This document shows positions 61,255 to 64,000 of a stretch of DNA of 64,000 nt, in pieces (position 1 is the stretch's first letter; every line of letters starts with the position of its first letter). This DNA comes from Streptomyces avidinii. GTDB lineage: Bacteria > Actinomycetota > Actinomycetes > Streptomycetales > Streptomycetaceae. The notes beneath the pieces were generated by a model. The model was not told the DNA's origin. It was given only the letters and a program-made list of their open reading frames with translations, and ran no database searches. The stretch lies in contig NZ_BMVL01000005.1 in NCBI RefSeq assembly GCF_014650695.1, positions 310,001-374,000 of the forward strand, written 5' to 3'. The position numbers were made by a program, and so were the translations under genes.

Positions 61255-62340
61255 TCAGGTGAGCCGGAGGAGGGGGGTGTCCGTGGTGAGGGCGGCTCGG
61301 AGGGCGGGAATGTCCGTCCAGGTGAGGCCGAGGGCGCGGGCGGCGTGGCGGAGGGTGACGTGGTCGGCCCCGTCGGCCGTTTCGCGGAGGGTCTTCATCG
61401 CCACGTCCCGGTCGAGGAAGGCGATTCCCCCGGCGGGCGGCTCCTGCCGGGGCGTTCGGGTGCGCTCGCTCGCCAGCCCGGGAATGCCGGTGAGCCGGTG
61501 GGAGAGGTCGGCGGCCGCAGCCAGGGTTGCCGGTTGCTCGTCGACGAGGGCCCGGGCGACCGGATTGTGGCCGATGGCCTCCGGGAGCGGCAGAGCGTAC
61601 AGCCGTGGGGAGACCTCCGTGAGGCGGATGACGTTGTTGACGGCGCGGACGGTGCCGCGGGCGCCGTGGATGGCGGCGGCCCACAGTGCGGATGCCTCGG
61701 AGGGGTGCCAGGCCAGCGCGCGGGCGGCGGCTGCCGCTGCGACCCGGTCGGGGACGAGGGGGTGGCTTCCGGCGAGGCGTTCCAGGAGGGGCTGCTCACC
61801 GATCTCTCCGTCGAGGCCGGGCCCCGCGATGTGGACGGTGGTGGGGATGCCGGTCAGGTGGCATGCGGCGAGGGTGAGGGCGTCCCCGAACGGGCTGCAC
61901 AGGTCGGGCTCGTTGCCGTGGGTCAGGATGTCGCCGCCGATGTCGACGATGTGGATCCGGCCGCCGGCGGCTTCGGCCATGGCTCCGATCTGCCGTGACA
62001 GGGCGGAGAGTCCCCGGGCGGGGTCGAGGAGCAGCAGCCGGGCGGGCAGGTCCCCGGCGAGGGCGGGCATGGTGGATCCGGCCGGCGGGCGGGCGCGGGT
62101 GGCCGGCGCGAAGGCTGCGAAGCCGCCGGCCCCGATGCCGCCGCCTTCGTGGACCAGTCCGCCGAAGTCCCTTTCCCCGAGGGGGCCGGCGGTCGGGTCG
62201 ACCTCGGGGCGCTCCCACGCGTAGGTGGCGATCAGCGGCACATCGGCCGAGTTCGCCGGGTCCGCCGTGAGGGTGCGGGCGGCGATGAGGGTCCCGACGG
62301 GGTCTCCTCCTCCGCCCGCCGCGATGTACAGATCGCTCAC
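61255..62340 (-). CDS. DUF1152 protein
   Basis: 361 residues; the GTG at 62340 overlaps the stop of the radical SAM gene by 4 bases. Features of DUF1152 are I-A-A-G-G-G-G-D near the start, I-H-I-V-D-I-G-G-D-I-L-T-H-G-N-E-P-D-L and A-A-A-I-H-G-A-R-G-T-V-R-A-V-N-N-V. The G-G-G-G-D and D-I-G-G-D segments look like a nucleotide or phosphate site. No enzyme activity is established for the family as far as I know. Strict coupling to the radical SAM enzyme implies a shared pathway. Confidence 0.8.
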   Translation of the reverse strand: MSDLYIAAGGGGDPVGTLIAARTLTADPANSADVPLIATYAWERPEVDPTAGPLGERDFGGLVHEGGGIGAGGFAAFAPATRARPPAGSTMPALAGDLPARLLLLDPARGLSALSRQIGAMAEAAGGRIHIVDIGGDILTHGNEPDLCSPFGDALTLAACHLTGIPTTVHIAGPGLDGEIGEQPLLERLAGSHPLVPDRVAAAAAARALAWHPSEASALWAAAIHGARGTVRAVNNVIRLTEVSPRLYALPLPEAIGHNPVARALVDEQPATLAAAADLSHRLTGIPGLASERTRTPRQEPPAGGIAFLDRDVAMKTLRETADGADHVTLRHAARALGLTWTDIPALRAALTTDTPLLRLT

Positions 62341-63785
62341 GCGGCTCCCTCGCGCTCGCGCAGGTCGACGCCGGTGATCCGTACCGGCGTCGCCCCCATG
62401 TTCTTGCGGGCGCGCTCGTTCGCCGCGTGGAGGTTCTCGTAGTACTCGCGGTCGAGGTCCTTGACGGACCCGGAGTAGAACATCCAGGACAGCACGTCGC
62501 GGTACTTGAAGCCCTTGGGGGTCAGCTGGACGCGCCGGCCGAGGCGGTGGACGAGCCCGTTGGACTCGGCCGCTTCGAGGACGGGTTCGAACTCGGCGGC
62601 GTGCTTCTGGTAGCCGAAGCGGTCGAGCTCCGTGAGGTCGAGGTCGAACGTGTCGAGGACGAGGCGCTTGCGGACGATCTCCTCGCCGGTCAGCTCGAAG
62701 CCGGTGACGGGCGCGAGCTCGTGGTTCCTGGCCCTCTTGATGTAATCGGCGACCTCGGCCGTCGAGGGCTTCACGCTGCCGCACATGTAGTCGAGCACGC
62801 TGGTGTACGAGCGGGCGCCGACGCCGAGGCCGAGCAGGGGCACGCCGTGGAACGTGAGCACCTTCTGGACGTAGCCGCCGCGACCGGGCTTCTTGTAGCG
62901 GACGGAGCCCTCCTGGACGTAGCCGTGGTCGAGGAAGACCTGGCGGGCGTAGTCGTAGCGCTCGTACAGCTCGGGCTGCCACATGTACTGGTAGGCGCCG
63001 GTCTTGGAGAACCAGGCGTCCGGCCGCACCGTGAGGAAGTAGGTGCTGATGGTGGTCGGCCGGAGCGCGGCCAGCTCGTCCACGCTCTGCCTCCAGGTCT
63101 CGGGGGTCTGCCCCGCGAAGCCCATGATCAGGTCGGTGGACAGGTCCGGCAGGCCGAGTTCGTGGGCGGTGCGGACGGCGCGGCGGATGACGTCCTCGTC
63201 CTCGCCGCCGCGGCCGGCTTCGCGGATCTCGCGGGGGACGAGGGACTGGATGCCGACGTTGGCGCGGGTGAGGCCCATGTCGATGAGGGCCTTGAACTCG
63301 TCGGGCGCTTCGGCGATCGACGACGGGGTGGCTTCCACGGCGACCTCCTCGGCCGTGGAGCGCCAGTTGGGGTAGATCTCGCCGATGGTGGTGAAGATCT
63401 GCTCGAAGTGGCGGGGCTTGAGCAGGGCAGGAGTGCCGCCGCCGATGTAGATGGTGCGTAAACGCCGGGCCTGGATGATCTCCGCGTGATCGCGGATCTG
63501 GGTACAGAGGGCGTCGGTGTACGCGTCGTAGACGTCCTCGTCGGTGCTGATGATCGTATAGAGGTTGCAGAAGCCGCATTTGCGGTCGCAGAAGGGCACG
63601 TGCAGGTAGAGATTGAGCTCGGGGACCTGGTAGTTGGCCAGATCCGCCGCCCACACCTCCGGGATGCTCCACTTGCCCTCCGGGAGGGGCCGGTACGTGG
63701 AGCGGGGCGGGTACGAGTACTGATAGGGCGGAATGACGCCCTGGTCGATGTGGTCGGCGAGCTGCCGGTGCAGGCTGCTGGTCAC
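62337..63785 (-). CDS. HemN-like radical SAM enzyme
   Basis: 482 residues. The [4Fe-4S] motif is C-D-R-K-C-G-F-C (CxxxCxxC, about residues 65-72), preceded by L-N-L-Y-L-H-V-P-F. Then comes the SAM-binding Y-I-G-G-G-T-P-A-L-L, V-A-V-E-A-T-P-S-S and V-G-I-Q-S-L. The layout is that of HemN/HemW (coproporphyrinogen III oxidase-like) proteins. The C-terminal HemN domain is present (E-E-I-V-R-K-R-L-V-L, F-G-Y-Q-K-H). Housekeeping HemW proteins are normally shorter, so a dedicated role such as methylation, cyclopropanation or tailoring of a secondary metabolite is plausible. It heads a coupled pair with DUF1152. The region to 64000 is its promoter side; no further gene is seen. Confidence 0.88.
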   Translation of the reverse strand: MTSSLHRQLADHIDQGVIPPYQYSYPPRSTYRPLPEGKWSIPEVWAADLANYQVPELNLYLHVPFCDRKCGFCNLYTIISTDEDVYDAYTDALCTQIRDHAEIIQARRLRTIYIGGGTPALLKPRHFEQIFTTIGEIYPNWRSTAEEVAVEATPSSIAEAPDEFKALIDMGLTRANVGIQSLVPREIREAGRGGEDEDVIRRAVRTAHELGLPDLSTDLIMGFAGQTPETWRQSVDELAALRPTTISTYFLTVRPDAWFSKTGAYQYMWQPELYERYDYARQVFLDHGYVQEGSVRYKKPGRGGYVQKVLTFHGVPLLGLGVGARSYTSVLDYMCGSVKPSTAEVADYIKRARNHELAPVTGFELTGEEIVRKRLVLDTFDLDLTELDRFGYQKHAAEFEPVLEAAESNGLVHRLGRRVQLTPKGFKYRDVLSWMFYSGSVKDLDREYYENLHAANERARKNMGATPVRITGVDLREREGAA

Positions 63786-64000
63786 GGTGTTGCCTTCCCC
63801 TACGGGTTTGCGGGCGCGGGTTTGCCCAGCCTGGCGATCCGATCACGGGACACCTGTCCGATTCCATCGGGTGGGCGCACCAAATACCTTGTGCCTACTG
63901 GCCAGTTCGTTGGCACATGCTCCAAAGCCCCATGCTGTGAGGCGAGTTGTTTTCGTCGATCAGGCCCATAGCCGTCACGCCCGTACCGCGGCTTTGCTGG

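Noticed and set aside
61255..63867. An 870-codon leftward frame covering DUF1152 and beyond
   Set aside because: Only its last 361 residues are real; the upstream part is an out-of-frame reading of the radical SAM gene.

Overview
The window looks like chromosomal DNA of a Streptomyces or a close relative. It is very GC-rich, most codons end in G or C, GTG and TTG starts are common, and ribosome sites are GGAGG-like. The gene families are typical of the genus: a spore-associated-protein-like secreted protein, an Rpf resuscitation factor, MmyB-type XRE regulators, a SpoIIE/HATPase phosphatase, a DUF4232 lipoprotein, and SUKH/repeat proteins. I see no rRNA, tRNA, CRISPR array, intact insertion sequence or origin. 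Many broken or truncated genes lie between intact ones, which suggests an accessory, decaying part of the chromosome such as an arm.

Layout. 1-410: the end of a repeat protein, a cytochrome P450 remnant and a terminator. 673-2740: a WXG100-like protein, a WXG-like/amidase_6 protein broken by a frameshift, and a membrane protein. 2695-6545: a ruined kdp potassium locus (kinase-less kdpD, intact kdpE, 5'-truncated kdpC) facing the 3' remnant of a DUF1524 HNH nuclease. 6968-9919: a SapA-like secreted protein, a YhgE/Pip-type membrane protein and its divergent MerR regulator. 9936-12865: a desaturase pseudogene, an rpf gene and a gene graveyard. 12866-18483: nucleotide-sugar and polysaccharide genes (UDP-glucuronate decarboxylase-like, cellulose-synthase-like GT2, galE, UDP-glucose dehydrogenase) converging on a beta-helix lipoprotein (18417-20102). 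20380-25246: a VOC protein, a small secreted protein, a GH16/ricin-lectin remnant and a large secreted GH3 glucosidase.

25702-27675 is a SUKH-like/helical repeat protein related in style to the fragment at position 1. 27729-36024 is a catabolic block: hydrolase, MFS transporter, TauD dioxygenase, quinone oxidoreductase and BKACE (DUF849) enzyme in one leftward operon, then an AraC regulator and a divergent acyl-CoA ligase. Two tandem 16-bp repeats lie between the regulator and the operon. 35947-41001 is a leftward three-gene operon: a membrane-anchored CHAT-domain (caspase-like) protein, a protein with CBS-like repeats and a Cys/His-rich tail, and a membrane protein. This is my best candidate for an undescribed system.

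41383-50202 holds an amidohydrolase, a PF10014 dioxygenase, an XRE regulator divergent from an SRPBCC protein, an SGNH hydrolase with FG-GAP repeats, a multicopper oxidase scrap, an orphan Imm35-like protein and a membrane protein. 50294-53163: TetR, a broken P450 and a PuuE-like deacetylase. 53283-57644: a SpoIIE phosphatase, a PEBP protein divergent from an MmyB-type regulator, and two small leftward genes. 57890-60271: a membrane-spanning XRE regulator divergent from a DUF4232 lipoprotein. 60340-61069: a scar joining two truncated genes. 61255-63785: a DUF1152 protein translationally coupled to a HemN-like radical SAM enzyme.

All functions come from reading motifs and family resemblance by eye. 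No database search was run.
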